From NCBI GenBank assembly GCA_945280365.1, contig CALYQD010000003.1:1-64000 (forward strand): a DNA stretch of 64,000 nt. The letters are read 5' to 3'. The notes under the pieces are model-generated. The model was not told the origin of the DNA, did no database searches, and saw nothing but the letters and a program-made list of their open reading frames with translations. Both the position numbers and the translations under genes were made by a program. How positions within the stretch are numbered: the stretch's first letter is position 1; each line of letters opens with the position of its first letter. Origin of the DNA: an uncultured Apibacter sp. (GTDB taxonomy: Bacteria > Bacteroidota > Bacteroidia > Flavobacteriales > Weeksellaceae). Of this stretch, positions 46,677 to 56,072 are shown in pieces.

Positions 46677-49600
46677 ATGGCAAAGTTACTAATTAAAAAA
46701 ATATTTTTTAAGTCATTCAAAGCAATCTCCTACACATTATGTATTTTGTTTTTTATACTGTTATCTTTTCTATTAATTATCAATTTACCCTATGTGAAAG
46801 ATAAAATAGCAAAAGAGGCTTTAGTATATTTAAATAAAGAATTTAAAACGAAAATTTCTTCTGAAAATATAGAAGTAGATTATTTTGGAAATTTGATACT
46901 TCACAATGTCGTAATAAAGGATCATCATGATAATGAATTAGTTACCGTTAAAGAATTAAAAGGGTATGTAAATACAATTTCTTTAGTTGAAAATTTAGTA
47001 ATAAAAGGAATTGATGATATAAAAATTGATCAATTGCGTTTTAACGATCCAATAATTAGGGTTATCACATATAAAAATGAAACTCGTGATAATTTTTCAA
47101 TATTTATTGATAATTTCAAGTCTGATAAATCTTCTAAGAAAAAAGATTTTAAATTAAAAGGTAGAGTAGATATTATAGGAGGTAAATTTTCAATCGTTAA
47201 TCAGAATTTACCTGTTGAAGACCAGGTTTGGCTGGATACTTCTGAGTTAAATTTAAAAATTTCTTCAGTTGATATTTTTAATTCGGATGTAAAGGTACAA
47301 GTTCAACAATTTAATTTTAAAGCTAAGAGACATAAAGAAAATTATACAATTCGTCAATTTTCTGCTTTAGTACATTATTCTGAGACTGAATTATCATTTA
47401 GCAATTTAATACTTGAAACGGATTCATCTTTACTTTTGGGTTCTTTATTCTTTAATTATACAAAAGAAAATGGAATGAACAATTTTGAAGATCAAGTTAT
47501 CTGGAATATGGATCTGAAGACAGCAAGTAAAATTTCGGGTAAAGATATTCGCTATTTCGTAAAAGATTGGGACTCCAATTCTTTATTATATATGTCATCC
47601 AAAGTTAATGGAACTCTTAATAATTTAACTTTAACCAATCCAATTTTATCGGTTGATAAAACCTTTTATTCATCTCCGAATTTACTTTTAAAAAATTTGG
47701 TTACGACAGATACTTCTCGATCTTTTTTAATTAAAATAAAAGAAACTCACCTTCAAACTTCATACACATCTTTGAAATCTTGGCTTCCTAAATTTATCAA
47801 AGTAAAAATTCCTGAAATTGTTTCTGAATTTGGTGTAATGAATTATAACGGATCTTTTTCCATTGATAAAAAAGATCTTACTTTACATGGAAATATGATA
47901 AGTTCATTGGGGGAGCTTTTTGCAGATGCACAATTATTTGACTATACTTCTAAAAATCCGAAATATAAAGGAAAAATTGAAACCTATCATTTAAATTTAG
48001 CTCCATTTATTAAATCAACTACAGTTGGACCTATCACGGCAAACATTCAGTTTGACGGAAGTGGATTTGATTTAGATCAAATGAATACCCAATTTGATTT
48101 AAGTATCAACAGTCTTGATATTAATGGTAAATCTATAAGTAGTATTTCAGCTGTTGGTAATCTAAGAGATAAAGTTTTTGAAGGTAAAATTAATACTAAT
48201 GATTCACTGGCTCATTTTAACTTTGACGGAAAAGTAAATTTCTCGAAAAAAAATATAAAAACTACTTTCGACGCAAATATTCAATCATTAAATTTAGGAT
48301 ATTTTGCTTCTCAAGTTAATAAAAATAAATCGTTTAAGGGAATAGTTAAAGCCGATATTGAATTTAGTTCTATTGATGATTTAATAGGACAAATTAACAT
48401 CAATTCAATAGTACTCGATGATAATGGTAAACAAACGAATTATAACGATATTCAAATAAAAACTAGTTTTGAAGATGGAAATAGAAACTTAGATATATTT
48501 TCGCCAAACATGATTACTGCTAATATCTACGGAAAATATAAATTAGAAGACATTCCGGACATGTTAAAAAAAGGAATTGGTAATCTTGTTTCTAATTTCA
48601 AAACTAAAAAACGTTTTGATAATCAAGAATTTTCTTTTATACTGGATATTCAAAAAGATTTATTTGATTTATTAATGATGGATGTTAATTTATCTCCAGG
48701 AACTACTATAACGGGTAGATATATTGGAAATGGGAACAAGTTGCAAGCGCAGATGATTTCGGAATACATTTATTATAAAAATATTAAGATTACAAATCCA
48801 AATATCTTTCTAAATACAGAAGATTCTTTAAAACAATTTATAGGATCTTTATCAACATTGCGTATTAATAATACGGTAATAGACCGAATAAATTTTACAG
48901 GATTTAATAGAAATGATTCTTTATATGCATCCACTAATTTTTATTATGGAAAATATAAAGAAAAACAAACAAATTTTGATTTAAATTTATATCAAACTCA
49001 AATAGGAAATGATTTAATAATAGGATTTAAACCGTCCAATATTAATTTAGCACAAGCTAAATGGAAACTAAATCCCAATTTTAAATCCGATGAGGCAATA
49101 GCAAAATATAATTTATTAACTAATAAATTAACCTTACAAAAAATTGAGTTAACTTCCGAAAATTCTGAAATATTGTTATCTGGCGATTATATCACTAATA
49201 ATGATTATAATTTTGATTTAAATTTAAAAGATGTTAATTTAGAAAAGATATTGCCACATAGTTTGCTTAAAGATATGTCTTTTGAAGGGATTGCAAATGG
49301 TTCGGCCAAAATTCTCAAAAACTCGAAAGAACTTAAGCCATTGGTTGATCTTTATGTTGATAAATTAAAGTTTAATGGACAAACCTTAGGAAATCTTGCC
49401 ATGAGGGCTATTTACGATGCGAAAACTAATCGATATTTGTTGCAAAGCAAATTAGAAGATTCAGGCGAAGATCGTTTCTTAGCTCAAGGATATATTCTCA
49501 ACCAAAATGGCAAACCGTCACAATTAAAAATTGACCTGAATGCTAATAAAATGAATATAGCTCCTATAGGTACATTTTTACAAAGTATATTTTCAAACTT

Positions 49601-51167
49601 TAGGGGAACAGCGTCAGGAAATGTGCAAATTACCGGTGATGTGTCAGATCTAAAATATCAAGGAATGTTAACTATGTCTAAAGTAGGATTTAAGGTTAAT
49701 TTTTTGGGTGTAGATTATCAATTAACTAAGGATCAGGATTTGCAAATTTCTGATGGAGTATTTTTATTTGATAATATTGAGTTAATGGACACTCAAAGAA
49801 AAACCAAAGGATTAGTCTTTGGGCCTTTAATGACCAAGAATTTTTCTGAATGGGGAATGAACCTTGATTTTACCTCAGAAAAACTTTTAGTTCTTAATAC
49901 AACTATGAAAGAAAATGATTTGTTTTACGGAACTATTTTTGCCTCGGGTAATTTTTCTATCACAGGAACTACTGATAAAGGTATTGACATCTCAGCAACC
50001 GCTATGGCTCTTGAAGGAAGTAGTTTAACCATTAATAGTAGTAGCACTACACATGCAACAGATATTCAATATATAAAGTTTATACCCGAACAGCATAAGC
50101 AAGACGAAGAAATTGATTCAAAACCTCCTACGGGATTGTCGATACGTGCAGATGTTTCGGCAGATAACAAATCTGTTGTAAATCTCATTATCAGTCAAGA
50201 AACCGGAGATAAAATAGTTGTAAGAGGGGATGCTAAACATATTAAATTCGATATGTCAAAAGCCGGAGTAATTACTATGGACGGAACTTATACAATTACC
50301 GGAGATAGTAAATATTATTATAATATGTTTGTTAATAAAGATTTTACTATTATTCCAGGAAGTACAATAAGATGGGAAAATAGAGGTCCAACGGAAGCAG
50401 ATTTAAATATACGTGCTTCTTATACAAGATTGGTTAGTAATATTGGAGATTATTTAGGGATATCTACAGTTCCTGCTACAAATGTTACTGTATCAGCCTT
50501 ATTAACAGGATATTTATCCAAACCTAGCTTAGCATTTGATATACAAGCCGAAGCCTCTTCTTCTGTTAAAGATCAACTTAATACTAAGTTGAATAATAAT
50601 GAAGGAGAAAAATATAATCAAGTAGCCGGTATTGTTGTTTTTGGAAGCTTTTTATCTGACAAAATGGGAGGAAGTAGTTATGCTTCATCGGCTTATGATG
50701 TAGTGCTTAAACAGCTAACTTCAGCTATAAATAATATAAGCGGTGTATTTTCATTGGATGCCAATTTTAATGCTGGGTCTAGAGTAGATAGAACCAGTGA
50801 TAGAATATCCCTAGATCCGACCTTTAAACTGAATCAAAGATTATCCATTGTTGGATCTGTTAATATGCCTTTAGAGCAAAAAAGTGCTGCTGATGTTTGG
50901 ACGTATGGAGCAAAAATTAATTACGATATTTCAAAAAATAATGATAAATCATTAATAATTAATAGTTTCTCAAAACCGTCCACCTTTGGATTAGAAACAT
51001 CTATTATATCCAATACTGGTGCAAATAATCAATCCTACGGCGGCGGAATTGTATATAAAAAGTCTTTTAATAAATTTAAAGATTTGTTTAAAAAAGATAA
51101 GAATAAAGAAATTTCTAAAATAAAAAAAGACTCTTTAAAAATTTTAAAAAATTATTCAAAAGAATAG
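46677..51167 (+). CDS. tamB: TamB-like translocation and assembly module protein
   Basis: This 1496-aa protein has one N-terminal membrane helix (residues ~17-40) and a long periplasmic beta-helical body (AsmA/TamB-like repeats). It ends with the DUF490/TamB C-terminal domain (ADVSADNKSVVNLIIS, RWENRGPTEADLNIRASY, GYLSKPSLAFDIQAE). TamB-type proteins bridge the two membranes for phospholipid or outer-membrane-protein transport. The ATG at 46677 is preferred; 46665 would overlap tsaD. The last ~145 bp of the gene are the source of the relic copies found in the 560-bp tandem repeats that follow. Confidence 0.94.
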   Translation: MAKLLIKKIFFKSFKAISYTLCILFFILLSFLLIINLPYVKDKIAKEALVYLNKEFKTKISSENIEVDYFGNLILHNVVIKDHHDNELVTVKELKGYVNTISLVENLVIKGIDDIKIDQLRFNDPIIRVITYKNETRDNFSIFIDNFKSDKSSKKKDFKLKGRVDIIGGKFSIVNQNLPVEDQVWLDTSELNLKISSVDIFNSDVKVQVQQFNFKAKRHKENYTIRQFSALVHYSETELSFSNLILETDSSLLLGSLFFNYTKENGMNNFEDQVIWNMDLKTASKISGKDIRYFVKDWDSNSLLYMSSKVNGTLNNLTLTNPILSVDKTFYSSPNLLLKNLVTTDTSRSFLIKIKETHLQTSYTSLKSWLPKFIKVKIPEIVSEFGVMNYNGSFSIDKKDLTLHGNMISSLGELFADAQLFDYTSKNPKYKGKIETYHLNLAPFIKSTTVGPITANIQFDGSGFDLDQMNTQFDLSINSLDINGKSISSISAVGNLRDKVFEGKINTNDSLAHFNFDGKVNFSKKNIKTTFDANIQSLNLGYFASQVNKNKSFKGIVKADIEFSSIDDLIGQININSIVLDDNGKQTNYNDIQIKTSFEDGNRNLDIFSPNMITANIYGKYKLEDIPDMLKKGIGNLVSNFKTKKRFDNQEFSFILDIQKDLFDLLMMDVNLSPGTTITGRYIGNGNKLQAQMISEYIYYKNIKITNPNIFLNTEDSLKQFIGSLSTLRINNTVIDRINFTGFNRNDSLYASTNFYYGKYKEKQTNFDLNLYQTQIGNDLIIGFKPSNINLAQAKWKLNPNFKSDEAIAKYNLLTNKLTLQKIELTSENSEILLSGDYITNNDYNFDLNLKDVNLEKILPHSLLKDMSFEGIANGSAKILKNSKELKPLVDLYVDKLKFNGQTLGNLAMRAIYDAKTNRYLLQSKLEDSGEDRFLAQGYILNQNGKPSQLKIDLNANKMNIAPIGTFLQSIFSNFRGTASGNVQITGDVSDLKYQGMLTMSKVGFKVNFLGVDYQLTKDQDLQISDGVFLFDNIELMDTQRKTKGLVFGPLMTKNFSEWGMNLDFTSEKLLVLNTTMKENDLFYGTIFASGNFSITGTTDKGIDISATAMALEGSSLTINSSSTTHATDIQYIKFIPEQHKQDEEIDSKPPTGLSIRADVSADNKSVVNLIISQETGDKIVVRGDAKHIKFDMSKAGVITMDGTYTITGDSKYYYNMFVNKDFTIIPGSTIRWENRGPTEADLNIRASYTRLVSNIGDYLGISTVPATNVTVSALLTGYLSKPSLAFDIQAEASSSVKDQLNTKLNNNEGEKYNQVAGIVVFGSFLSDKMGGSSYASSAYDVVLKQLTSAINNISGVFSLDANFNAGSRVDRTSDRISLDPTFKLNQRLSIVGSVNMPLEQKSAADVWTYGAKINYDISKNNDKSLIINSFSKPSTFGLETSIISNTGANNQSYGGGIVYKKSFNKFKDLFKKDKNKEISKIKKDSLKILKNYSKE

Positions 51168-51186
51168 ATTTATATTAAAATGTAGA

Positions 51187-51492
51187 TTAGAACCATCCTT
51201 TATGACCTTTAATGTAGGTGTTATAAAAATCTTCATCTGATTTGGTTAGGTATATAATTCCTTCAATAAAGGCAATAGTCCAAGTGAATAGTGATGCCAA
51301 AAATAAAGTACCTAATGTAATACCAAGTGTAATATAACCTTCCTTTTTATATCCTAAAGCAAATTTGTGAACTCCTAAAGTTCCCATTAAAAATGCACTC
51401 ACACCTGCTGATAATTTTTTCTCCCTAGCAATTTTAAGCTGATCTTCGGAAAGTTTATTTCCTACATTGTTAACTTGATATTTTTCTTCCAT
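51187..51492 (-). CDS. TM2 domain-containing protein, copy 1
   Basis: This 101-aa membrane protein has a Lys/Glu-rich N-terminus (residues 1-27) and a TM2 domain: SAGVSAFLMGTLGVHKFALGYKKEGY (first helix and Gly-rich turn, with the H-x-F of the family), then helix ITLGTLFLASLFTWTIAFIEGIIYL. The tail KSDEDFYNTYIKGHKGWF follows the TM2 pattern of a conserved acidic start after the second helix. Function of the family is unknown. It differs from copy 3 by one amino acid (Tyr5 instead of Asn5). Confidence 0.9.
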   Translation of the reverse strand: MEEKYQVNNVGNKLSEDQLKIAREKKLSAGVSAFLMGTLGVHKFALGYKKEGYITLGITLGTLFLASLFTWTIAFIEGIIYLTKSDEDFYNTYIKGHKGWF

Positions 51493-51582
51493 AGTTACTT
51501 TAATTAAATTATAATATTAAATTTAGGCTGCTAAATTATATATAAATATTTATAAATAACTTTAAACAATTAAATATTGGAC

Positions 51583-51727
51583 TAATAATCAATCCTACGG
51601 CGGCAGAATTGTATATAAAAAGTCTTTTAATAAATTTAAAGATTTGTTTAAAAAAGATAGGAATAAAGAAATTTCTAAAATAAAAAAAAGACTTTTTAAA
51701 AATTTAAAAAATTATTCAAAAGAATAA
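51583..51727 (+). pseudogene. Duplicated tail of tamB (relic, unit 2)
   Basis: Bases 51583-51727 reproduce the last ~145 bp of tamB (51023-51167) with about eight differences, one of which shifts the frame in the Lys-rich tail. There is no upstream tamB body or start. It is a passive passenger of the tandem duplication. Confidence 0.9.
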
Positions 51728-51746
51728 TTTTATATTAAAATGTAGA

Positions 51747-52052
51747 TTAGAACCATCCTTTATGACCTTTAATGTAGGTGTTATAAAAATCTTCATCTGA
51801 TTTGATTAGGTATAAAACTCCTTCAATAATGGCAATAGTTCCTGTGATACTTGCTCCAAGAAAACAAGTACATATTGTAATACCGAGCATAATAAAACCC
51901 TCCTTATTATATCCTAAAATAAATTTGTGAACTCCAAAACCTCCAAAAAAAAATGCTAAAATACCTGCTATTACTTTTTTCTCCCTAGCAATTTTAAGCT
52001 GATCTTCGGAAAGTTTATTTCCTATATTGTTAACTTGATTTTTTTCTTCCAT
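51747..52052 (-). CDS. TM2 domain-containing protein, copy 2 (diverged)
   Basis: 101 aa, with the same ends as copies 1 and 3 (residues 1-25 and the last ~20 are nearly identical). The membrane core has changed: VIAGILAFFFGGFGVHKFILGYNKEGF and ICTCFLGASITGTIAIIEGVLYL, with two added Cys. The changes keep helix hydrophobicity and the GVHKF turn, so the gene looks functional and selected, perhaps for a different partner in a hetero-oligomer. Confidence 0.9.
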   Translation of the reverse strand: MEEKNQVNNIGNKLSEDQLKIAREKKVIAGILAFFFGGFGVHKFILGYNKEGFIMLGITICTCFLGASITGTIAIIEGVLYLIKSDEDFYNTYIKGHKGWF

Positions 52053-52143
52053 ATTTACTTTAATTAAATTATAACATTAAATTTTTTATATAGCTGCTAA
52101 ATTATAAATATTTATAAATAACTTTAAACAATTGAATACTGAG

Positions 52144-52275
52144 CAAATAAAGTCCTACGGCAGCAAAATTGTATACTAAAGAGTCTTTTAATAAATTTAA
52201 AAATTTGTTTAAAAAATAAGAATAAAGAAATTTCTAAAGTAAAAAAAGACTCTTTAAAAATTATTCAAAAGAATA
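52144..52275 (+). pseudogene. Duplicated tail of tamB (relic, unit 3)
   Basis: This is the same tamB-tail segment as in unit 2 but more decayed, with base changes and small deletions (TCCTACGGCAGCAAAATTGT at 52153 against the parental TCCTACGGCGGCGGAATTGT). It has no coding function. Confidence 0.85.
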
Positions 52276-52295
52276 ATTTTATATTAAAATGTAGA

Positions 52296-52601
52296 TTAGA
52301 ACCATCCTTTATGACCTTTAATGTAGGTGTTATAAAAATCTTCATCTGATTTGGTTAGGTATATAATTCCTTCAATAAAGGCAATAGTCCAAGTGAATAG
52401 TGATGCCAAAAATAAAGTACCTAATGTAATACCAAGTGTAATATAACCTTCCTTTTTATATCCTAAAGCAAATTTGTGAACTCCTAAAGTTCCCATTAAA
52501 AATGCACTCACACCTGCTGATAATTTTTTCTCCCTAGCAATTTTAAGCTGATCTTCGGAAAGTTTATTTCCTACATTGTTAACTTGATTTTTTTCTTCCA
52601 T
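52296..52601 (-). CDS. TM2 domain-containing protein, copy 3
   Basis: 101 aa, identical to copy 1 except Asn5 for Tyr5. The DNA of the two genes and their immediate flanks (~350 bp) differs at one base that I can find, whereas the neighbouring tamB relic in this unit is the most diverged. The gene was therefore recently homogenised with copy 1. Two membrane helices with the GVHKF turn place it in the inner membrane. Confidence 0.9.
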   Translation of the reverse strand: MEEKNQVNNVGNKLSEDQLKIAREKKLSAGVSAFLMGTLGVHKFALGYKKEGYITLGITLGTLFLASLFTWTIAFIEGIIYLTKSDEDFYNTYIKGHKGWF

Positions 52602-52736
52602 AGTTACTTTAATTAAATTATAATATTAAATTTTATATATGGTGGCTAAATTATAAATATTTATTATAACTTTAAACAATTATTATATTCTTTTTTGCAT
52701 CATTGTTTATTAATATTCTTTTTGGAAAAAAAATAG

Positions 52737-52744
52737 TATTTTTG
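52737..52744 (+). promoter_or_regulatory. -7 promoter element upstream of lpd
   Basis: TATTTTTG fits TAnnTTTG and lies 20 bp before the lpd ATG, giving a leader of about 13 nt. A TTTG at 52721-52724 is too close to be an ideal -33 element. Confidence 0.4.
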
Positions 52745-52764
52745 CTAACAAAATTATCTGTACA

Positions 52765-54153
52765 ATGAATTATGATATTATAGTTATAGGTAGCGGACCA
52801 GGTGGATATGTTGCTGCTATTAGAGCCGCTCAACTAGGTTTTAAAACTGCTGTAATAGAGCGAGAAAATCTAGGAGGAATCTGTTTGAACTGGGGATGTA
52901 TACCAACTAAAGCTCTTATTAAAAGTGCACATGTATATGAAGAAATAAACCATGCAGAAGAATTTGGATTAAATAAAACAGAAACATCTTTTGATTTTAC
53001 TAATGTTGTAAAACGAAGTAGGGGGGTTGCTGATAAAATGAATAAAGGGGTCGGTTTTCTTATGAAAAAAAATAAAATCGATGTTATAAATGGAAATGCC
53101 AAAGTCAAACCTGGAAAAAAAATAGAAGTTACTGATAAAAACGGGAAAAAAACGGAGTATTCGGCTTCACATATTATTATAGCAACCGGTGCTCGTTCAA
53201 GGGTTTTGCCTAATTTACCTCAAGACGGTAAAAAAGTAATTGGATATAGAGAAGCTCTTACACTTCCTACAATGCCTAAATCCATGATTGTTGTTGGATC
53301 TGGTGCGATAGGTATTGAATTTGCTTATTTTTATGCAACTATGGGAGCCAAAGTTACAGTTGTAGAATTTTTACCAAATATTGTACCTGTTGAAGATGAA
53401 GAAGTATCTAAGCACGTTGAAAAATCAATAAAAAAACATGGTATAGATGTTATGGTTAACTCTTCTGTTGAAAGGGTCGATACTACAGGTAACGGTGTTA
53501 AAGCATTTGTAAAAACTCCTAAAGGAGAAGTAACACTTGAAGCTGATATTATTTTATCTGCAGTAGGTATTACAGCAAATATTGAAAATATAGGATTAGA
53601 AGAAGTAGGTATTGTTACCGATAAAGGGAGGATACTTGTTGATAATTTTTATAAAACAAATATCCCAGGATATTATGCCATTGGAGATGTAATTCCCGGA
53701 CCGGCTTTAGCTCATGTAGCTTCCGCTGAAGGAATTTTATGTGTAGAGAAAATAAAAGGTTTAAATGTTGAGCCTATTGACTATGGAAATATTCCGGGAT
53801 GTACTTATTGTTCTCCGGAAATTGCTTCTGTAGGTATGACAGAGAAAAAGGCAAAAGAAGCTGGTTATGAAATTAAAGTAGGTAAATTTCCATTTGTAGC
53901 CTCCGGTAAAGCTACTGCAAACGGGGATACAGATGGTTTTATAAAAGTAATATATGATGCTAAATATGGAGAACTTTTAGGTTGCCATATGGTAGGTAAC
54001 GGTGTTACAGATATGATTGCTGAAGCAGTTGCTGTAAGAAGATTAGAAGCTACCTCTCATGAAATCTTAACTACTATACATCCTCATCCAACTATTTCTG
54101 AAGCATTTAAAGGGGCTACAGAAGCTGCGTATGGGGAAGCTATTGATTTATAA
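52765..54153 (+). CDS. lpd: Dihydrolipoyl dehydrogenase
   Basis: This 462-aa FAD flavoenzyme (E3 of 2-oxo acid dehydrogenase complexes and the glycine cleavage system) reoxidises dihydrolipoamide with NAD. Seen: the FAD motif GSGPGGYVAAIRAAQLG, the redox disulfide in GGICLNWGCIPTKAL, the NAD motif VVGSGAIGIEFAYF, YAIGDVIPGPALAHVAS, and the C-terminal HPHPTISEAF with catalytic His. It is monocistronic with a strong terminator. Confidence 0.96.
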   Translation: MNYDIIVIGSGPGGYVAAIRAAQLGFKTAVIERENLGGICLNWGCIPTKALIKSAHVYEEINHAEEFGLNKTETSFDFTNVVKRSRGVADKMNKGVGFLMKKNKIDVINGNAKVKPGKKIEVTDKNGKKTEYSASHIIIATGARSRVLPNLPQDGKKVIGYREALTLPTMPKSMIVVGSGAIGIEFAYFYATMGAKVTVVEFLPNIVPVEDEEVSKHVEKSIKKHGIDVMVNSSVERVDTTGNGVKAFVKTPKGEVTLEADIILSAVGITANIENIGLEEVGIVTDKGRILVDNFYKTNIPGYYAIGDVIPGPALAHVASAEGILCVEKIKGLNVEPIDYGNIPGCTYCSPEIASVGMTEKKAKEAGYEIKVGKFPFVASGKATANGDTDGFIKVIYDAKYGELLGCHMVGNGVTDMIAEAVAVRRLEATSHEILTTIHPHPTISEAFKGATEAAYGEAIDL

Positions 54154-54186
54154 AATATACAATTTTATCGCAATAATTTTTTTATT

Positions 54187-54222
54187 AAAAGACTATCTTC
54201 ATAGAGATAGTCTTTTAATTTT
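54187..54222 (+). terminator. Rho-independent terminator after lpd
   Basis: A perfect 12-bp stem AAAAGACTATCT / AGATAGTCTTTT around loop TCATAG is followed by AATTTTTTT. It is 33 bp after the lpd stop. Confidence 0.9.
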
Positions 54223-54243
54223 TTTATACAATTTAAAAATTCT

Positions 54244-54816
54244 ATGAATAATACATTTAAAATTATTTTAGCCTCTCAATCGCCTCGAAGGGAAGAACTT
54301 TTAAGAAGTTTAAATTATACTTTCGATACTATACACTTAGATATGGATGAAACATATTCTTCGCAATTGAAAGAAAATCAAATAACAGAATACTTAGCTG
54401 AACAAAAATCAAAATACTATGGAGAAGTTGAAGATAAAACAGTTGTTATAACAGCTGATACGATTGTTTGGATGAATAATCATGCTTTGGAAAAACCTAA
54501 AAATTTCGAACAAGCAAAACAAATGTTATCCGAGTTATCAGGAAATTCCCATAAAGTTTATACTTCAGTAGGTTTTAAAACAAAAAATGATTTTCAAGTA
54601 TTTACTGATTATACAGAAGTTCATTTTATGAAAATGAGTGATAATGAGATTGAATATTACATTGAAAATTTTAAACCTTTTGATAAATCAGGCTCATACG
54701 GTATACAAGATTGGATTGGTATAGCTAAAATTGATAAAATATCCGGATCATTTTTTACTATAATGGGATTACCTACACATATTGTTTACGATTATCTTGA
54801 AAATATTAAATTTTAG
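54244..54816 (+). CDS. maf: Maf-like nucleoside triphosphate pyrophosphatase
   Basis: This 190-aa cytosolic house-cleaning enzyme hydrolyses non-canonical or excess nucleoside triphosphates to monophosphates. Seen: ILASQSPRREELLRSL (phosphate loop), ITADTIVWMN (catalytic Asp), KPKNFEQAKQML, LSGNSHKVYTSV, and KSGSYGIQDW. It is the last intact housekeeping gene before the accessory island. Confidence 0.95.
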   Translation: MNNTFKIILASQSPRREELLRSLNYTFDTIHLDMDETYSSQLKENQITEYLAEQKSKYYGEVEDKTVVITADTIVWMNNHALEKPKNFEQAKQMLSELSGNSHKVYTSVGFKTKNDFQVFTDYTEVHFMKMSDNEIEYYIENFKPFDKSGSYGIQDWIGIAKIDKISGSFFTIMGLPTHIVYDYLENIKF

Positions 54817-54949
54817 GTGACTATATATACTAATTTATGCTAAAAATATTTTAATTAGTATAATTAAATTCTTGTATTTATTATGTTAAAAATAATAACA
54901 TAATGATAAATAAAGAATTTATTTCAATTATAGATCTTATAAACTATAT

Positions 54950-55757
54950 TTACATTTTCTGCTGAACAACTCTGTATTAACTAGAAGATATACGCTGGGC
55001 TAATGGAGTTATATATAAGTCATTTTGATACATTTTCAAAAACTTATAAATGTAAAAATAATAAATAGATGCAAAAATACTGGAAAGTGTTTCAACGTAA
55101 AAATCAATTCTTTGTTTGATAGCACTAAAAATAGCTTTATAAAAATGTTTTTTAATAATATGGTTAATTACTTCTTATAAAAGGGGGGATTCTCTGCAAT
55201 TATCTAAAAAATATTAATATAACTTAGAAAAAGCTTGTTTCTGCTAATTAGAATTAGAGCTAGTTTTGGCATCTCTAATCATTTTAATTAGTTAGATGAT
55301 GAAATCTTTATAGGTGAAAAAAATAAACATAAACATTCAAATAAAAAAGTTGTAAAATTCACAAAGGAAAAGTACAAAAGGTAAATCTCCAATCTTGGGA
55401 ATGATTCAAAGAAAAGGCAATTTAGTAGCTTAAATAGTTAAATACACTTTAAGCTAGAATTTATTAAAACAGATAAAACTCTGCATCTATTTATGCTGAT
55501 AAATGGCTAGGATAAAGATCTAAAATTAATTTTAATCCTAATTTGTAAACCTTATTTTAGAGTAATATGCAAATAATAAAACCATAGAAGGTTTCTGCTC
55601 TATATTAAAATATCATTTTACATTAAAAAACAACTTTAAAAAATATGTAGATGAATTCGTTTTTGGATACAATACAAGAAATAGTAATTAATCTACAAGT
55701 ATAAGATTTAATGTTTTACTTCAAAACTTAGAAAATAGATTAACTATTGAATTTTAA
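54950..55757 (+). pseudogene. Decayed IS1595-family (ISXO2-like) transposase
   Basis: Pieces of one DDE transposase lie in order but in shifting frames. EDIRWANGVI at about 54980-55009 is the zinc-domain region. CKNTGKCFNVKINSLFDSTKNSF lies at ~55070-55135. An LS-rich helix with an N-terminal Ile-Ser-type pattern lies at ~55190-55255. The first catalytic Asp region DDEIFIGEKNKHKH is at ~55295-55336. KGKSPILGMIQRKGNLVA is at ~55377-55430. The C-terminal IEGFCSILKYHF-type and NNFKKYVDEFVFGYNTRN segments end with RFNVLLQNLENRLTIEF near 55757. At least five frameshifts or stops make it inactive. It ends exactly where the 980-bp repeat begins, so the insertion probably truncated a KilA-N-type gene. 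Terminal inverted repeats could not be located. Confidence 0.75.
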
Positions 55758-56004
55758 TAATACCGGATGGTAAACTTAAATCCTAATTTTTACTTGGAGA
55801 TTTTTATAATGTATGGATAAAAGAACAAGCATCAAAGTATTTCAATGAAATAAACACGAACGCTCTTTCTTACTTAAATAAGATGATAATATGATTTAAT
55901 TTTCGTGCCATATAAATACAAAAAAAATGAAATAATTATCAGGTTTCCATCAAAATTAAAAACAACTATTGAATATACAGCATAAGATAAATTACAATAA
56001 ATTC

Positions 56005-56012
56005 TATATTTG
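56005..56012 (+). promoter_or_regulatory. -7 promoter element before the structured element (copy A)
   Basis: TATATTTG fits TAnnTTTG and is kept exactly in copy B (about 58404-58411). A transcript would begin near 56019 and reach the T-tract at ~56217, giving an RNA of roughly 200 nt. The -33 element is not obvious. Confidence 0.45.
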
Positions 56013-56072
56013 TAAAAAACATTTAAAAATACACTGCCTATGTAAAAATAAAAAATTGAAATAATCTAAGTT

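Larger units (their letters stand above)
51024..52683. repeat. 560-bp tandem repeat, three units
   Basis: Units are 51024-51583, 51584-52143 and 52144-~52683. Each has a tamB 3'-end segment followed by a minus-strand TM2-domain gene. The marker TCCTACGG recurs at 51033, 51593 and 52153, an exact 560-bp period; TM2 stops recur at 51187, 51747 and 52296 (560, then 549 because unit 3 lost about 11 bp). Unit 1 contains the real tamB terminus; units 2 and 3 hold degraded tails. The TM2 coding parts of units 1 and 3 differ by one base, while unit 2 is strongly diverged. Confidence 0.92.
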
